A stretch of DNA of 64,000 bases from assembly GCA_032629725.1 (NCBI GenBank), contig JAFEVB010000020.1, forward strand, positions 1,094,560 through 1,158,559, in the 5' to 3' direction. Each line of letters begins with the position of its first letter. The first letter of the stretch is position 1. This DNA comes from Gremmenia infestans. Its lineage: Eukaryota > Ascomycota > Leotiomycetes > Helotiales > Hamatocanthoscyphaceae. This document shows positions 9,951 to 21,826 of this stretch, one piece after another. The notes beneath the pieces are model-generated. The model had not been told where the DNA came from. It worked only from the letters and a program-made list of their open reading frames with translations, and did not search any database. The position numbers were made by a program, and so were the translations under genes.

Positions 9951-11664
9951 TTAGTCCTCTTTCTTATCATCGTCGTCCTTTCTCGGTTCGAAGTTGAGCT
10001 ATCATGTCAGTCAGTCTTTCCGGTAAGTGGGAGGGAACGAACTTACAGCATTTCCGTTGTAGAATTGTTGATCATCTGACCTCTGTTGATCTCTCAATGT
10101 CCTAACATTGATAGATGTAGATGGAGTTGAAGCAGAAGGTGCATTGTCGTGTTCCTCTTGTAAAGGCGCAGCTGCTCCGCCACCGAGGAGGCTGCCAAGG
10201 GCTCCAGTAACCATACCAAGACCAGACGATACCATATTGTACCCTGCAGCCGCACTTCTGTAGACAATTCCACCACCTGCACCACCCTCGTATGCTGAGG
10301 TATAGCCATCAACAGGTATTAAGATCAAAGTCGCACTCGGAGTAAGGCCGAGTGTTTGGAGGGTTTCCTCTTCCTCTGAGATAGATATATTCTTATTTGG
10401 AAGAGGTGTTAAGACCTGCTTGAAGGTATAAGGGGTGTCTCGCTCCTGCTTCTCATCGATCCATTGTCTCACGTGGACACGGAGGTTACCTGAGGACGGG
10501 AAGCGTGATCTGATCGTGGATCCGTCGAAAAGACGGACTTGCACCGCGCATTCGGCTGATCGAGTTGACGGGTGATTGCTGTGACTTGAAGAAGGCACCG
10601 TCGCCGACGATTGACTCCCGGACTCAGCATCTGCTTTGGCTATGGCCTTTCGTTCCGCTACATCCTGTCTTCTCTGGGCTTTGTCGTCCTCCACGCGCTT
10701 AAGAATGCGAGCCCGCTCATCTTTAGCATCTTGCTGGCGCTTTTTTTGCATAAGCGCATACTTCATGTCCGCGGACGATGGTGCAACCTTCTCGGGAGCC
10801 CTTCCCTGGGGGTTAGAGTCCGCTGGGGCTTTTCCTTTTCCTTTTGACTGTTTTCCTTGCTCTTTTCTCTGCTGTTCTAGACGGGCACTCCTCTCTGCGA
10901 GAAGATTGGCTGCTGATGGCTGCCTTCTTGCTGGGGCAGCTCGCTGATTTGGCTGACTAGTCGGTAATGCAGATGAAGCTTGTTCACTAATTGCTGCCGG
11001 GACAGTCTCACTACTGGTAGTGGCTGTTGACACTGGCGGTTGGGAATCCTGGCTTGGAGGCGATTCATCTACACGTGATCCTAGAATGACCCCCATTCGC
11101 CGTATGAACTCTTCCCTGGTGACTCCAGCAGCCAAATACTCTTTGAGTTCTCCATTTCTAGACAAATAGTTAGTTCATAATTTTACCACGTTGATGTCCA
11201 GGAAACCAAAGGGGGAAGGGAGGGGGAGGGCCTCTTGTCCCTATAGGCCCTGTAGCTATATGAAAAGCAGAAAACACAGCCCACTTCTGCTAGACTTACT
11301 GAATAACCACAAAAGTTGGAGTTTCTGGTAATGGGAATATGGCAGCAAGATAACCTGCCTCCTGCGAGCCAGCTTTGAGACGTAGGAGGATCGTCTGCTC
11401 AGCTAATGCCGCTTTCAACTATATAAATGTCAGTTACAATGTTGATATTACTCACGGACTTTGACGACTTACATCTGGCTCCTGAATGAAGTCGGTTTCC
11501 CACTTGTTGCTCTCCACGTCGTCGTCTAGAGGTTGTTAGTTGGGACTGGAGGTATATCGAAACGCAAGGTTGAGGAGGGCAGTACCAGTCACAAAGCATG
11601 CTACCAATTTTGATTCTTCTAGGGCTTTGCTGATACCGCTCTGTAGATCACCTTCGTGAAACAT
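9951..11664 (-). CDS. UAS/UBX-domain Cdc48 adaptor protein
   Basis: Adaptor for the AAA ATPase Cdc48/p97 in ubiquitin-dependent degradation, inferred from the UBX domain. Five exons (11586-11664, 11473-11525, 11300-11418, 10047-11157, 9951-9998) sum to 469 aa. The N-terminus is a thioredoxin-like UAS domain (residues about 1-105; MFHEGDLQSGISKALEES, CFVTDDD, SNKWETDFIQEP). The middle is a charged, coiled-coil-prone stretch (QQRKEQGKQSKGKGK, KKRQQDAKDERARILKRV). The UBX domain lies near residues 282-365 (VQVRLFDGSTIRSRFP through ATLILIPV), followed by a Gly/Ala-rich segment. The last 48-nt exon supplies the acidic-basic tail LNFEPRKDDDDKKED; reading through its intron instead would give a weaker C-terminus. 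The start lies 209 bp from the divergent SURF1 start. Confidence 0.93.
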
Positions 11665-11873
11665 CTTGAATAAGATTGATTGCTGAATCGTTTTTACAAA
11701 TAATGGATGGGGACGTGATTGGAAATACAGTTACAGCCTCAGGAGGATGGCATGTGTCTTCCTAGTGACCTATAAGTTTAGACCGAAGTTCAACCGGGCT
11801 TCAATATCACGCCGTACGTCTTTTACTACACGATAATTGTACCATCAGCGGGAAGCTGTTAACACCAGCAGCC
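11665..11873. promoter_or_regulatory. Shared divergent promoter of UBX gene and SURF1
   Basis: The 209-bp gap between two divergently oriented start codons must hold both core promoters. A CCAAT-type element (ATTGG on the + strand, inside GACGTGATTGG near 11710) is visible; CCAAT boxes are common in promoters of fungal respiratory genes. No clear TATA box is seen. Regulation is inferred from position only. Confidence 0.45.
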
Positions 11874-13170
11874 ATGAATGTATCGAGGTCCTTATTACGC
11901 CAAGTGCACTGGAATTCCCCCATTAAACCTTTGTCGAAAGATCCTTGGAGTTCCCCAACTTTCAAATGCCCAGCATGCAGGCAAATATCTAGAAGCTCTC
12001 GACGGTTCAGACGAGCGCCTGGCGACGACCCGAATTTCATGTCCATTGTAGACAATCCACCCACCTTAGTACGAACAGGAAAGAGACACGGGCCTGGTCT
12101 GATAATTCTAGGTACGTGGATGTTTTAAGTTGCCAATTGCATTCGCTGACCTCACAATAGCTCTCATCCCAATCACAGCTTTCGCCCTCGGGACATGGCA
12201 AGTGCAACGCCTGGACTGGAAGTCCAAACTAATGGCTAAATTCGAAGACCGGCTCGTCCGAGATCCTCTCCCATTACCTCCGCATATCGACCCCAACGCA
12301 ATCAACGAATTCGATTACAGGAGGATCTATGCTACAGGACATTTCAGGCATGACCAAGAGATGCTTATAGGGCCCCGGTTGCAAGATGGTCATGATGGAT
12401 ATTTGGTCATCACGCCACTAGAAAGAGAGGGGGAGGGAACAACCGTGCTTGTGAATAGAGGGTGGATTGACAAGAAGCACAAGCAGCAGAAGGATAGACC
12501 TGATGGAGTGCCGCAGGGGGAAGTTACGGTCGAGGGGCTGCTGCGGGAGGAGTGGAAGAAGAATATGTTCACCCCGGATAACAGTCCGAACACACACGAG
12601 TTTTATTTTCCGGATGTTAAGCAAATGGCCCAGTTGACAGGAAGCCAGGCCGTGTGGGTTGAGGAAACGATGGGTTCGTTTAGCAACCACTGTCTATGGA
12701 CGTGTACTAATGGGTGAACATAGAACCGGACCTTCTTAAGGCGTGGGATAGAGAGGCTAGGGGAATTCCAATTGGGAGGCCGGCAGAGGTCAATCTGAGG
12801 AATAACCATGCTCAATATATCTTTACGTGGTAAGTGAACAACATACCTTCGTTGTCGCATCTTGAATCAAAACAATCAAGTCGAGTGACAGAAGTGGAGA
12901 GACCATTGGGGAGAGCTTGATTTGACTTTTGACTCATACGCTGTATTTGATCAAATGAGGGAAAGCTCATTGTCCAACACCTCCCCGAGAAGATATTCTT
13001 TCTGATGCCCTATCTTCCGATTCATGTGGTACACACATCCCATGCACTATGCTTACACGTTATACAGGTACGCCCTCGCTGCAGCTACGTCCGTAATGCT
13101 TTGGATGGTTGTCAAGAAACCTTCTGCTGATATAGCTCGCCGAGTACGCCAAAACAAAGAGTGGTCATAA
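11874..13170 (+). CDS. SHY1: Cytochrome c oxidase assembly protein SURF1/Shy1
   Basis: Inner-membrane factor needed for heme/Cox1 maturation in complex IV assembly. Four exons (11874-12111, 12161-12673, 12724-12829, 13068-13170) sum to 319 aa. The N-terminus is basic and Ser/Arg-rich, as in a mitochondrial presequence. The first membrane span (LIILALIPITAFALGTWQV) runs into the signature GTWQVQRLDWK. Family motifs follow: EFDYRRIYATGHF, LVNRGWIDKKHK, VTVEGLLREEW, NNHAQYIFTWY. The second span is near the C-terminus (ALAAATSVMLWMVV). The third intron is 238 nt, longer than most here, but the W-Y join is exact. The gene overlaps nothing and ends 67 bp from the CENP-T stop codon on the other strand. 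Confidence 0.95.
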
Positions 13171-13237
13171 GTCGTAAATATCATCAAATCCAACTGTCAA
13201 GCACGTAGCCAAGGTTACGTTGCAGGAAAACCTAGCC

Positions 13238-15011
13238 TCATTCCTCGGCCTCCTCTTCCACTCTTTGCAGCTGTCGGCCTTTTTTGAGCTTTGATGGAGG
13301 CACCATTCGTAGATCTTGGAGCAACTCTCGAGGTAGATGCCTTTGAGCAAGAGAAAATGGTGTCGTAGTAGCATTTGTCTGGCGTTGCCTATTTTCAAAA
13401 ATGAGTCTGTGTCCTAGAATAATCTGATGGGGAAGGAAGGACAAACCGCGCCATTAGTGTAACAATATCACTCTCATCAATTGTCTTTCGGCCTGCGTGC
13501 TTTGCATATGCACCCAAATCATCACTGATCTGTTCAAAAAACCAATCCGATGCCTGCATGATAGCATCTAAGGTATCTTTGCTTATTTTTGTTCGGCTGT
13601 TGCCGCCCATTCGTGCGTATGACGTTGCCAGTTTCTTGACAACGCCAACTGGAAGGGATGGGTATTGTATTCCATGTTTGGAGATCTTCATCCTCTTCTT
13701 CCTCGCAGCCTTCAATTTTGCAGCGCTTACCAGATCGCCATCTTGTGGCGTAGTATCGTGCAGGCTGATGTCCATACCTGCTGGAGGGGGGCTGCTCGCC
13801 AGATCAGGGTCCTCAATATTGTCCACTTCGTCGTCGTCCTCATCCGGAACATCCTCATCAGGGACATCGTACGGAAGCTCATACTGAACTTCATCCTCGA
13901 CCTGAATCAAAGACTCCTCCGGTTGATCTAACTCCCGTAATTCGGTTACATCTCTGGGAGGAACTGTGAATACAAATGTTTCAGTGTCATCTGCTGAAAC
14001 TGTTCCTGGTCGAATATCGCTGTTGCGACCTGATGCTAAAGATATGCGACCCCGGTCAAGACCCAGGTCTCTTAAAGTTTCCGTGTTATCACTATGGCTG
14101 TCAGCAACAAATGGATCCGAGGGGTTACGCCAGCTTGAAAATTCAACTCACCCTGGAAACCCAGAAACATCACCTGGGATGTCGTCATCCTCAAAGGCTT
14201 GCCCAGCCATAATACTTGAATCATAAACATCTCCTCCGTCGAACTCCAATTGATTCAGGTCTGCGAATTGGTCACTCAATCGGACACTTCCAAAGCTTCC
14301 TCTCGAGAATCGATTGAGCGGTTGTTCACTTATAGCCCTGCGGCCAAGCTCAACAGACTGAACAGTAAAATTCTCGTCCTCCAAGCCTGCCGATTGTGGC
14401 GGAAGCAAAAGACTGTCGTCATCATCCTCCTCATCCCCAATAGGTAGTGACAGACGAGGACGTTCGAGCTCAGGCCCATCATCCAAATCATCTTCTCCGG
14501 GTAAACGAAAATTAACATTGGGAGGTCTGGGGCCTCGCGGTGTTGGTAAAATTGGTAGTGTCTTTGGGGCTAGAATGCGACTGAGTGCTCTAAGTGTATC
14601 TCTTGGGGTTTCTCTTTGCTGTCTCCCACTTCTCCTCCTGTCCTTCCTAGCGGGAGTGAGTCCAGCTCTTCGGGCCTCCAATTCTCGCTGAGCAGCTCGA
14701 CCATGCGGCGTCACAGCGACAGCCCTCCTACCAGAGCCGTATATCCTCTGCGCAGCGCCGGGTGTTCTCAATTGGCCTGCAGGCGTTCGTCGAGTTGATC
14801 GTTGGGAGGGAGGGCCTGCACTAGAAGGCCGACGCAGAGGTGTTGTTGGTCTTGGGATATTCGCAAGCTGGCGCAGAGTGCCATATGGGGTTTCTTTTGC
14901 AGCTGCCGCAATAAGGACATCATCTAAGTCGGAGTTTCGAGGAGTTATCCGCGGAGGTCGCGCAGAAGAGCCATCTGGCGGCGCATTGCCATTTTGTGGA
15001 TTTGTAGACAT
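13238..15011 (-). CDS. Inner kinetochore protein CENP-T (histone fold)
   Basis: Centromere component that links CENP-A chromatin to the outer kinetochore and pairs with CENP-W through its histone fold. Three exons (14152-15011, 13447-14097, 13238-13388) sum to 553 aa. The N-terminal half is disordered, Arg/Pro-rich, and contains ETPRDTLRALSRILAPK, a motif-like segment typical of the region that recruits outer kinetochore complexes. An acidic stretch follows (PDEDVPDEDDDEVDN). The C-terminal histone fold starts near residue 420: YPSLPVGVVKKLATSYAR, LDAIMQASDWFFEQI, TIDESDIVTLMARRQRQT. The last exon gives the conserved FSLAQRHLPRELLQDLRM. The 58-nt second intron is required; read-through would end the protein inside the fold. 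It is divergent to CMS1. Confidence 0.93.
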
Positions 15012-15370
15012 GTCTGATGTTTAGAAAAAGAGATTATAGTACACTACCGCATTTGAGGTAAAGTATGGCGATGGAGGGTAATCATTAGTTGCAACTCGTC
15101 TGTTCTCCGATTTGAGGTAGTTGTAATAGACTGCTCGATTTGTTATTGACTTCGAAGTTGGATACCTTACTTGGAGATCCTTGTCAGCACGCGTCGCGTT
15201 ATGCTTTGCGGCTTTAGTAAGGAAACCCCGCACTAAGATACCTGAGGCAAGCCAACCAGCCAGGGCGGTCAAGTGGCAGAATGCAGCTATTTTCTTGAAC
15301 GGAAAATAAATGCTACTTGTAGAGTTCATCGATCCAAGAACTTCGATTCCTCTGCTGTACCTCTTCAACA
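15012..15370. promoter_or_regulatory. Shared divergent promoter of CENP-T and CMS1
   Basis: A 359-bp interval between two divergent start codons. A minus-strand ORF crosses it but has no independent support. No recognised operator or TATA box was identified. Confidence 0.4.
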
Positions 15371-16363
15371 ATGGCCGACCAGGAAACTTTACAAGACCCA
15401 CTCGTCGAGAGGCCAAGTGCGAGCCCTGAATCACCAGCTTCTCCAACCATAAGCAAGAAACGAAAGAGAAATCCGACCAAGGAAACCAGCGCTGGTGAAG
15501 CTCCTGTGGGGAAGAAAAAGAAGAAGCCCAAGACTAAGGCCAAGGCCAAGGCGATTGAGGAAGACGAACTAAATTTAGAGACTGGCATCAACAACGCATT
15601 CTCGCACATGGACAGCCAGCTGCTGGCAGATTATGTTGCACAGCGAACGAGAAGATACGAGAGTGATTTGAGCTCAATCGAGTTGGAGGACAAATATATC
15701 CCAGGTACATATACCATATTTTTACTGGAGGCCCGTCTAATGGGTATATAGCAAAGGCAATTGAGGACACGACGGCATGGGATAAAACTAGAAACCTAGA
15801 CAATTTGCCCGGCTTCTTAGAGAAGTTTGCAGGAAATTCAACAAAACTTTGGTCGGCGTCGAAGAAAAATGGTTCACCGCATACAATCATAGTCACTGCA
15901 GCTGGCTTGAGAGCTGCGGAGATCGCAAGGTGCGTGTATTCAATGTAGAAGTTCAACAGCTGTTCTGACTATACATCTAGAGTGGTACGGAAATTACAAA
16001 CGAAAGACGTAACTGTTGCAAAATTGTTCGCGAAACATATCAAGCTGCAAGACTCGGTCAAATTTCTCAAAACTACAAGAACTGGTATTGCAGTTGGAAC
16101 ACCGACTCGTCTAAAGGACTTGATGGACGACGGTTTGTCCCTCATACTGTCTCTTGAGGATTAGTACTGACGAAAATCTAGGCGCTTTGGCAGTTGACCG
16201 GCTGGAAAGAATTGTTATCGATGCTTCACACATAGATGTCAAGAAACGGGGAATTCTGGAAATGAAAGAAACGCAAGTGCCACTGATTTTTTGGCTTGGG
16301 CAATCGATATTCAAGGAGAGATACGCCGCCGATAAAAACGGCATACAGCTCTTATTCTACTAG
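15371..16363 (+). CDS. CMS1: Cms1-like pre-ribosome (90S/SSU) factor
   Basis: Nucleolar protein associated with the U3-containing 90S pre-ribosome. Four exons (15371-15704, 15752-15929, 15981-16132, 16182-16363) sum to 281 aa. A Lys-rich N-terminus (SKKRKRNPTK, GKKKKKPKTKAKAKA) precedes the helicase-like Cms1 core: IVTAAGLRAAEIARVVRKL, AVGTPTRLKDLMDDGAL, RIVIDASHIDVKKRGI and a C-terminal LLFY. The core resembles a DEAD-box RecA fold but lacks Walker A and DEAD motifs, as is usual for Cms1. Each intron is about 50 nt and its splicing restores the conserved frame. Yeast Cms1 has a similar length. Confidence 0.9.
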
Positions 16364-17254
16364 AACATAGATTCTGGTATGGCATACCGCTTTGTGGTAG
16401 CATCGTATCTTATTGTGACAGATGAGACTGCGGAGCCTTTTCCGGACAAGTGAGTTCCCGGTTTCCTCGAGTACTTTTAGCACGGGCTTTATGTAAGTAA
16501 AAGGTACGGAGCCGAAGGCGGTTCCACAGCTCACTTCCATGAAAAAGGTTATGCAAATATTCAATTAAAAATAAGAGGTTCACCTCTGGGTCTTGCAAAT
16601 ACAGAAAAACGGGCTAAGACCGACTTACTTGGTACTCTTTGTGGCAACAATGAATACCCAGGTACGGTCATAGTTGGGTTTAAACACCCTTTTCCCCCTT
16701 GTCCATTAAGGTAATAATTTCATTTGCTTACCCCCATGTTTATACGGTAAGGCGAAAGATCATTGATAATCATTTAGAGGGAACAAGGGGGTGAAGTATA
16801 GCCCGACTAATACGGTAGGACGACCACAGGGTTATGGGGAGTTAGTGCGAATCTTCATGTGAGGAAGGAACGTCAACGTCCCTATATGTACCCAAATCTT
16901 TTTACTGCAATAAGTAATATCGGGTCGCAACTTAACTTTCCAGCATGGAAGAGCTTTCAATTTCTTCACAGTCCTGCGACCCTCACCTCCCAACCTCTGC
17001 CACCCAACATTCGCTCACGGCACATCACACGGCCTCTAAAGCAGACTTCAATTGAAGCATACTGTCTCTATAATACCAGTCCATCGCTTGAGTCTCCCCT
17101 CGATCCATCCACAACTCGGACGCTTCCTCGAATCCCACCGCTCTTTATTTCGTGGTTCGCAACCTTTGCTTTCACGCACTTCACTTTGAACGCTCTTGAA
17201 TTGGGATCGAATCGATTCAGGATACGTTGATTTTTGGTTAGAACTCGAAAGATC
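16364..17254. other. Intergenic, no gene recognised
   Basis: Contains a 123-codon ORF at 16859-17230 without recognisable features, and a weak 10-bp inverted match (CCCCCTTGT at 16694 and its complement at 16783) about 80 bp apart. Nothing else is seen. Confidence 0.45.
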
Positions 17255-17985
17255 ATGAGGTTACTCAGGGTCTTATGCTCCTTGGTGGTTATTTAGAGCA
17301 CCGTGGGACAGATCGATGCGCCTGCCCCAGGTAAGAGCTTGCCAGCTTGAGACTTCTGAATTCAAATCAACAAAGTTTGAGGCTGCGCTATTAGCTGCTG
17401 GGAGAATACGAAAATATGTCAGCAAATGCCTACACGATATTGCTTGTCTCTGTGGCGAACCGGGTTATCAAAACGTAATTTCCCCCAATCCTCGGTCTAC
17501 TGCGAGTCAAGCTAATTTGTCTTCAAGTCTGTCTACCAGTGCATATACTCGCAATGTGACACAGCCCATTTTGGTTCGGCGCTTCACCACACGATAGCTC
17601 AATGTGGAACTGGCAATCAGATAATCTTCGGCATCCCTCCCATTCCTGACAATGTCTTACTCCAGCGAGAGAAGAGGAGTATCTCGCAGGGGCAAAGTTC
17701 CTTGGGCCTCCAGGTTCAGCCGGTCTTTATCGAACAGAGAGTGCTGATGGCTCCTCCTCTCCGACCAAAAGTGCTGGCGGCTACTCCCCGCAGGCTGCTG
17801 CATCACCACCACCTTACTTTCCCCTCAACCCAGCTACCTTGCCCGCAATCGCAACTTCAACTGAGCTAGCTGCTATCGCTGTTTCAAGTACTCCAGCACC
17901 GCTGTTGTTCGCTGGTACAGCACACCGCCATGGAGCCCGCATTCCTCTTCTATCTACATTAGCCGCGTTATACTTTGTTCTCTAG
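17255..17985 (+). pseudogene. Broken CFEM-type GPI-anchored surface protein gene
   Basis: CFEM proteins are Cys-rich fungal surface proteins, some of them heme or iron binding. Here the parts are recognisable but do not join cleanly. At 17255 a signal-peptide-like start (MRLLRVLCSLVVI) meets an in-frame TAG at 17294. Past it the frame would read STVGQIDAPAP before a GTAAGA donor at 17331. A different frame (17316-17597) carries FEAALLAAG and KCLHDIACLCGEPGYQ, the core CFEM motif, but several of the eight expected Cys are missing. A third frame, open to 17985, has a Ser/Pro/Ala stalk and a hydrophobic end (IPLLSTLAALYFVL) like a GPI signal. Unannotated introns could rescue some of this but not the TAG. 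I favour a decayed gene. Confidence 0.55.
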
Positions 17986-18616
17986 TACTATGAAAAGACG
18001 CTTTCTTTCGACCTCTACATATATTCGTTGTAGACACAAGCCGGTCACTTAGGCTTTTTCGAGCAATTTTGGAGCGAATATTCGGCCCGGTGGGGATTTC
18101 TCAAAGGGAAGATGGTTAACATTGTTCCCTGTGTGGGCTCGTTGGTGTATGAAATCGTTGGCCGCTACTATCTTTGTATTTCATTTTGTTCCAGTTGCCC
18201 CAACTAGGACACTCATGGAGCAGGTTTGAGCTTCATTGGTATATCTGTAAGGATGTTTTGAAACTTTAGTAGTTCTTTTGAAGCTCATGTGTAACGAGCT
18301 CCGAGCTTGATAGCTTACCTAGTCTAGATAATGTTAACGAAGTTTAAGTTGAGACTTAAGCAAATTTCATTGCTTGTATCAAGAAAACTTTTCTCAACTG
18401 ACAAAGTCCTCCATTCTCCTATCTTAAAGACAAAAAATCCGGTGAACTCTTTAAAAGTAAATCGATAATAATACAATACAGTACTAGGTACCTACCCACT
18501 TATTTATTGGTCCCACGTGCACGTGCCGTCATTCCAAGGGTCTTCCCCGCTAAAGTTATTTCTTCCAAAAAATGAAAACTTTCGAAAGGCCCTCTTCGAA
18601 ACCACGACCACACAAC
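17986..18616. other. Intergenic, promoter side of NOP6
   Basis: No gene recognised. CACGTGCACGTG-type palindromes occur just upstream of NOP6 (near 18513-18525). Confidence 0.4.
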
Positions 18617-19724
18617 ATGGGTTCCTCATCAAAGAAAGGAAACAACGATGCCACGCGGGCAGAACGAAAAGCCAAGAAGCGCAAGCTCGAAGACGCAATA
18701 CCCGATCTACCAGGTGAAGAAGTAGTTGTGGAGGAAAAGCCAAAGAAGAGAAAGAGGAGTGCGGATGAGGATGTGGTAGAAGAGAAGGCCGCGAAGAAGG
18801 AGAAGAAGAGCAAGAAGGATAAAGACGCTGTCGCAGATGAGGATAAGGAGGCTAGGAGTGCGGCGAAGAAAGCGAAGAAGGCCTTGAAGGCAGAGCAAAG
18901 CGAAACCGCAGCTGTTGAACTAGCAGTCCAAGAGCCAGTGGCAGAGGAAGAAGTACCCAAAAAGTCAAAGAAAGAGCGAAAGGCAGAGAGAAAAGCAAAA
19001 GAGGCTGCTGAAACTGCGACTGCTGCGAACGGGACTGCCGCCAAGGACTCCACGTCCAAAGAGGAGGCTGATGGAGATGGGGAGGAGAAGAAGTCTAAGA
19101 AGAACAATCGCAACCGAGCCGAGAAGCGGAAACGAGAAGCTGCGGCAAAGGAGACTGGCGAGGAAGGGGGAAAGGCTGCTAGATTTATTTGTTTCATTGG
19201 TAGGTCTCACGCTACCACTCCTTCGCAAGCATTTTAACTAATTACACATTTAAATAGGCAACTTACCTTTCAGCGCAACAAAAGAGTCTCTACAAAAACA
19301 CTTCGCATCTGTCAAGCCCAAATCTATCCGCCTCCTTACCAAGAAGGAAAAGCCTACCGAGTCCAAGGGTTGCGCTTTCGTTGAATTCGATGGATATGAT
19401 CATATGAAGACTTGTCTCAAACTGTTCCACCATTCGATGTTCGATGATGGGGTTTCTCCATCGAGAAAAATAAACGTGGAGCTCACGTAAGTATTTTTGT
19501 TGCCCTTTCCCGTAGACTCTTTTGCTGATTTGTGGATTAGTGCTGGGGGAGGAGGTAATACGCAGGAGAGACGGCAGAAGATAGAAGGGAAGAATCAGAA
19601 GCTAAACGAGCAACGCTTCCGTAGGATACAGGAAGAAGAAAGGGTCAAACTGGAAAAGAAAGATGGCGGTGCTATTGATGAGAGTGCTATCCACCCGAGT
19701 CGTAGAGCCCGAGTCCAGGTTTAA
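18617..19724 (+). CDS. NOP6: Nucleolar RRM protein Nop6-like
   Basis: Nucleolar RNA-binding protein of small-subunit ribosome biogenesis. Three exons (18617-19199, 19258-19486, 19541-19724) sum to 331 aa. The first 185 residues are an extreme Lys/Glu/Ala low-complexity tract with many KKxKK nuclear or nucleolar signals (AERKAKKRKLED, KKSKKERKAERKAK). A single RRM follows: RNP2 is FICFIGNLPF across the first exon join and RNP1 is KGCAFVEFDGY. The C-terminus is a basic helix (GNTQERRQKIEGKNQKLNEQ) ending in PSRRARVQV. I chose the ATG at 18617 for its good context (AACATGG); an in-frame ATG at 18572 would add 15 residues. Confidence 0.9.
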
Positions 19725-20202
19725 TAGAGCGCATGATATTCTGTCTTGGTTCACCACGTGCATAAGCTGGGCGTATTGGATGGAGTATTGGGTGTAGAAT
19801 AGAACCAGTATACTGTATATCATTTAACTAAAAAGTACGTACGCCTTTCGGAAAGGAAATGCTATGCAAACTACCTGAAGGTCATTTCATCATTACTCCG
19901 CCGTGCATTATCTACAGGAAATGGGATATCTCCTAGATGCGCGTACTAGCTAGTCCATAGCAGAAGCTAAAGATAGCAAGTAGTACATCGAAAGATCTTG
20001 ATAGAAGAGAAAATGCGGGCAAGGTGGTTCTTCGGACGTCCTGCTTCTTTAGTGCTGTTTCATAAATATGAAGTTTGTACTTCCATCTCTAAACGACGAA
20101 GAGAAATAACAGCTTCAATCCCAACCCATCTCTCCAACGGATATAATGCTCCCACTCAAACTCTTCACCGCGCAGACACTACAACTTCGTCAAGGGTATC
20201 TT
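19725..20202. other. Intergenic, 3' sides of NOP6 and RAC1
   Basis: Tail-to-tail spacer. No gene or repeat recognised. Confidence 0.5.
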
Positions 20203-21089
20203 TCACAAAATGGTGCACTTCCCCTTCTTTGTTGCCTTGGGTGGCGGTCTTGGGCTTAAAACCGCTCTGGGGATAGGACGTCAGTATAAGTATATATGAC
20301 ATCGAATAAGAAAAGAAGATATTGCTAACCGGATGGCCTCGTCAAACACGCTCTTCAGATTTCTTTGGGTCAAAGCTGAGCATTCCAAGTACTTGTGGGC
20401 TCTGATTTCCTTTGCAATGATTAGAGCCTGATCGTATGATACCGGTTCCATTCGCTTCTGTCTCAGACTTTCCAACGTTGCTGGGTCCTCTCTTAAATCC
20501 AACTTCGTCCCGACAAGGATTATAGGCACTGATGGGGCGTGATGGTCAATTTCTGGGAACCACTACGCAATGTAACATTAGCATATCATTTCAAAAACAA
20601 GGGCTCGGACGTACTTTGGCTCTAACGTTATCGAAAGATGGCGGGCTGACGATAGAGAAGCAGATGAGGAAAACGTCAGTCTGAGGGTACGAAAGAGGTC
20701 GTAGTCGGTCATAATCTTCTTGTCCAGCAGTATCCCACAGTCCCAAGCTAATCGGTTTCCCATCCACCATCACACTGGCAGAATAATTGTCGAACCTATG
20801 GGCCATCAGCCACTGCACTTTGAAGAGGTACATTTAAACTCACACTGTAGGGATGTATTCGCCGGGAAAGGCATTCGTTGTGTAGGATATGAGAAGACAT
20901 GTCTGGACGGATATCAGTTATCAGGAGCACCTCGGTGGGATCTAATCTGTAAATACCTTGCCAACAGCACCATCACCAGTGACAACGCACTAGAGTCGAA
21001 TAGAAGTCAGCTTAGGTGTCTCTATGCACGCAATATGTTTGCGACGCGGGAAATCAAACCTTGAGCGATTGGGTTCCTGGAGCGGCCAT
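20203..21089 (-). CDS. RAC1: Rho-family small GTPase Rac1
   Basis: Membrane-anchored switch controlling polarity, actin and NADPH oxidase in filamentous fungi. Six exons (21060-21089, 20957-20989, 20844-20902, 20615-20795, 20330-20562, 20203-20266) sum to 199 aa. G boxes are complete: GDGAVGKT, the switch I effector region YIPTVFDNY, DTAGQEDYDRLRPLSY, GTKLDLRED and CSALTQ. The Trp in LGLWDTAG, the Rac-specific counterpart of Cdc42 Phe56, and PPSFDNVRAKW favour Rac over Cdc42. The last exon provides a polybasic tail (PPPKATKKGK) and the CAAX box CTIL, whose final Leu predicts geranylgeranylation. The 30-nt first exon ends exactly at K10. A long, repeat-bearing leader lies upstream. Confidence 0.97.
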
Positions 21090-21611
21090 GTTTGGTGGAG
21101 ATATTTTTTGGGTGGAAGACGGCGGTGTATATGAGGCCGTGAGGTCTCGGGGAAGTTTGTTGGATATAGGAGGCTACGTCTGCATAAAGGTCAGATCTTT
21201 TTGACACATCGGAAGCTGGCCATCCCGCCGCTTTGGTGGGCGGGTGGGTGAAGCAAGGCTGTTGTGTACCTGCAAAGAGTGTGGGAGACGGACCAAGTGC
21301 TGGTCAGAGAGCTGCGACGAGTTTCGGTTCGGCGCGCCTGGATGGATGAAGATGGGTTCGTGTGCGTATGCGGTGCAGAAGAGCGAGTTGATCTGATCTG
21401 ATATGGAGCTGCAGCTGGTGGCTTTATCGAGATGCAAAAGGAGAGGCAGGGCAGGGGAGACGGTCGAAGATACAGTTGAGGCTAATGGAATTTGGAGGTG
21501 GAGTTGATCAATCGTTCTGGTGGGTAGAGGTCGAGGTCTACTCGTATATCTCGCACAGGACGGGCTTTAGTGTGCAGTTGCAAATGCAGATGCAGACAGA
21601 TATCGTGCGTG

Positions 21612-21641
21612 GGTGAGTGAGTGAGTGAGTGAGTGAGTGAG
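21612..21641. repeat. (GAGT)n microsatellite
   Basis: About seven perfect GAGT units, roughly 520 bp upstream of the RAC1 start codon. Confidence 0.9.
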
Positions 21642-21680
21642 ACCGGACCGGAATGGTGAAGGTTAAACTGGAGCTGAGCA

Positions 21681-21705
21681 CGGTTCTGCGGTTCTGCGGT
21701 TCTGC
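21681..21705. repeat. 8-bp tandem repeat (GGTTCTGC x3)
   Basis: Three perfect copies of GGTTCTGC in the RAC1 upstream region. Confidence 0.85.
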
Positions 21706-21826
21706 AGGTCGACAACTTGATGCAGGTCTGTAACAAGCAAACTGGTGCTGGTGGTGTGGGTAAGTGTCTCTATGGAACGCCCGAGGAAGCTTAGAGGTAG
21801 GGGGTCCGAGGGGCATGGACTGAACT

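Noticed and set aside
15021..15446. 141-codon minus-strand ORF with a hydrophobic stretch between CENP-T and CMS1
   Set aside because: It overlaps the start of CMS1, has no family features and occupies the divergent promoter; likely chance.
16694..16791. CCCCCTTGT and its complement about 80 bp apart, considered as a MITE
   Set aside because: The match is only about 10 bp with no target duplication visible.
18556..19197. 213-codon minus-strand Ser/Phe-rich ORF
   Set aside because: Mirror image of the Lys/Glu-rich NOP6 coding sequence; GAG/AAG codons read backwards give CTC/CTT.
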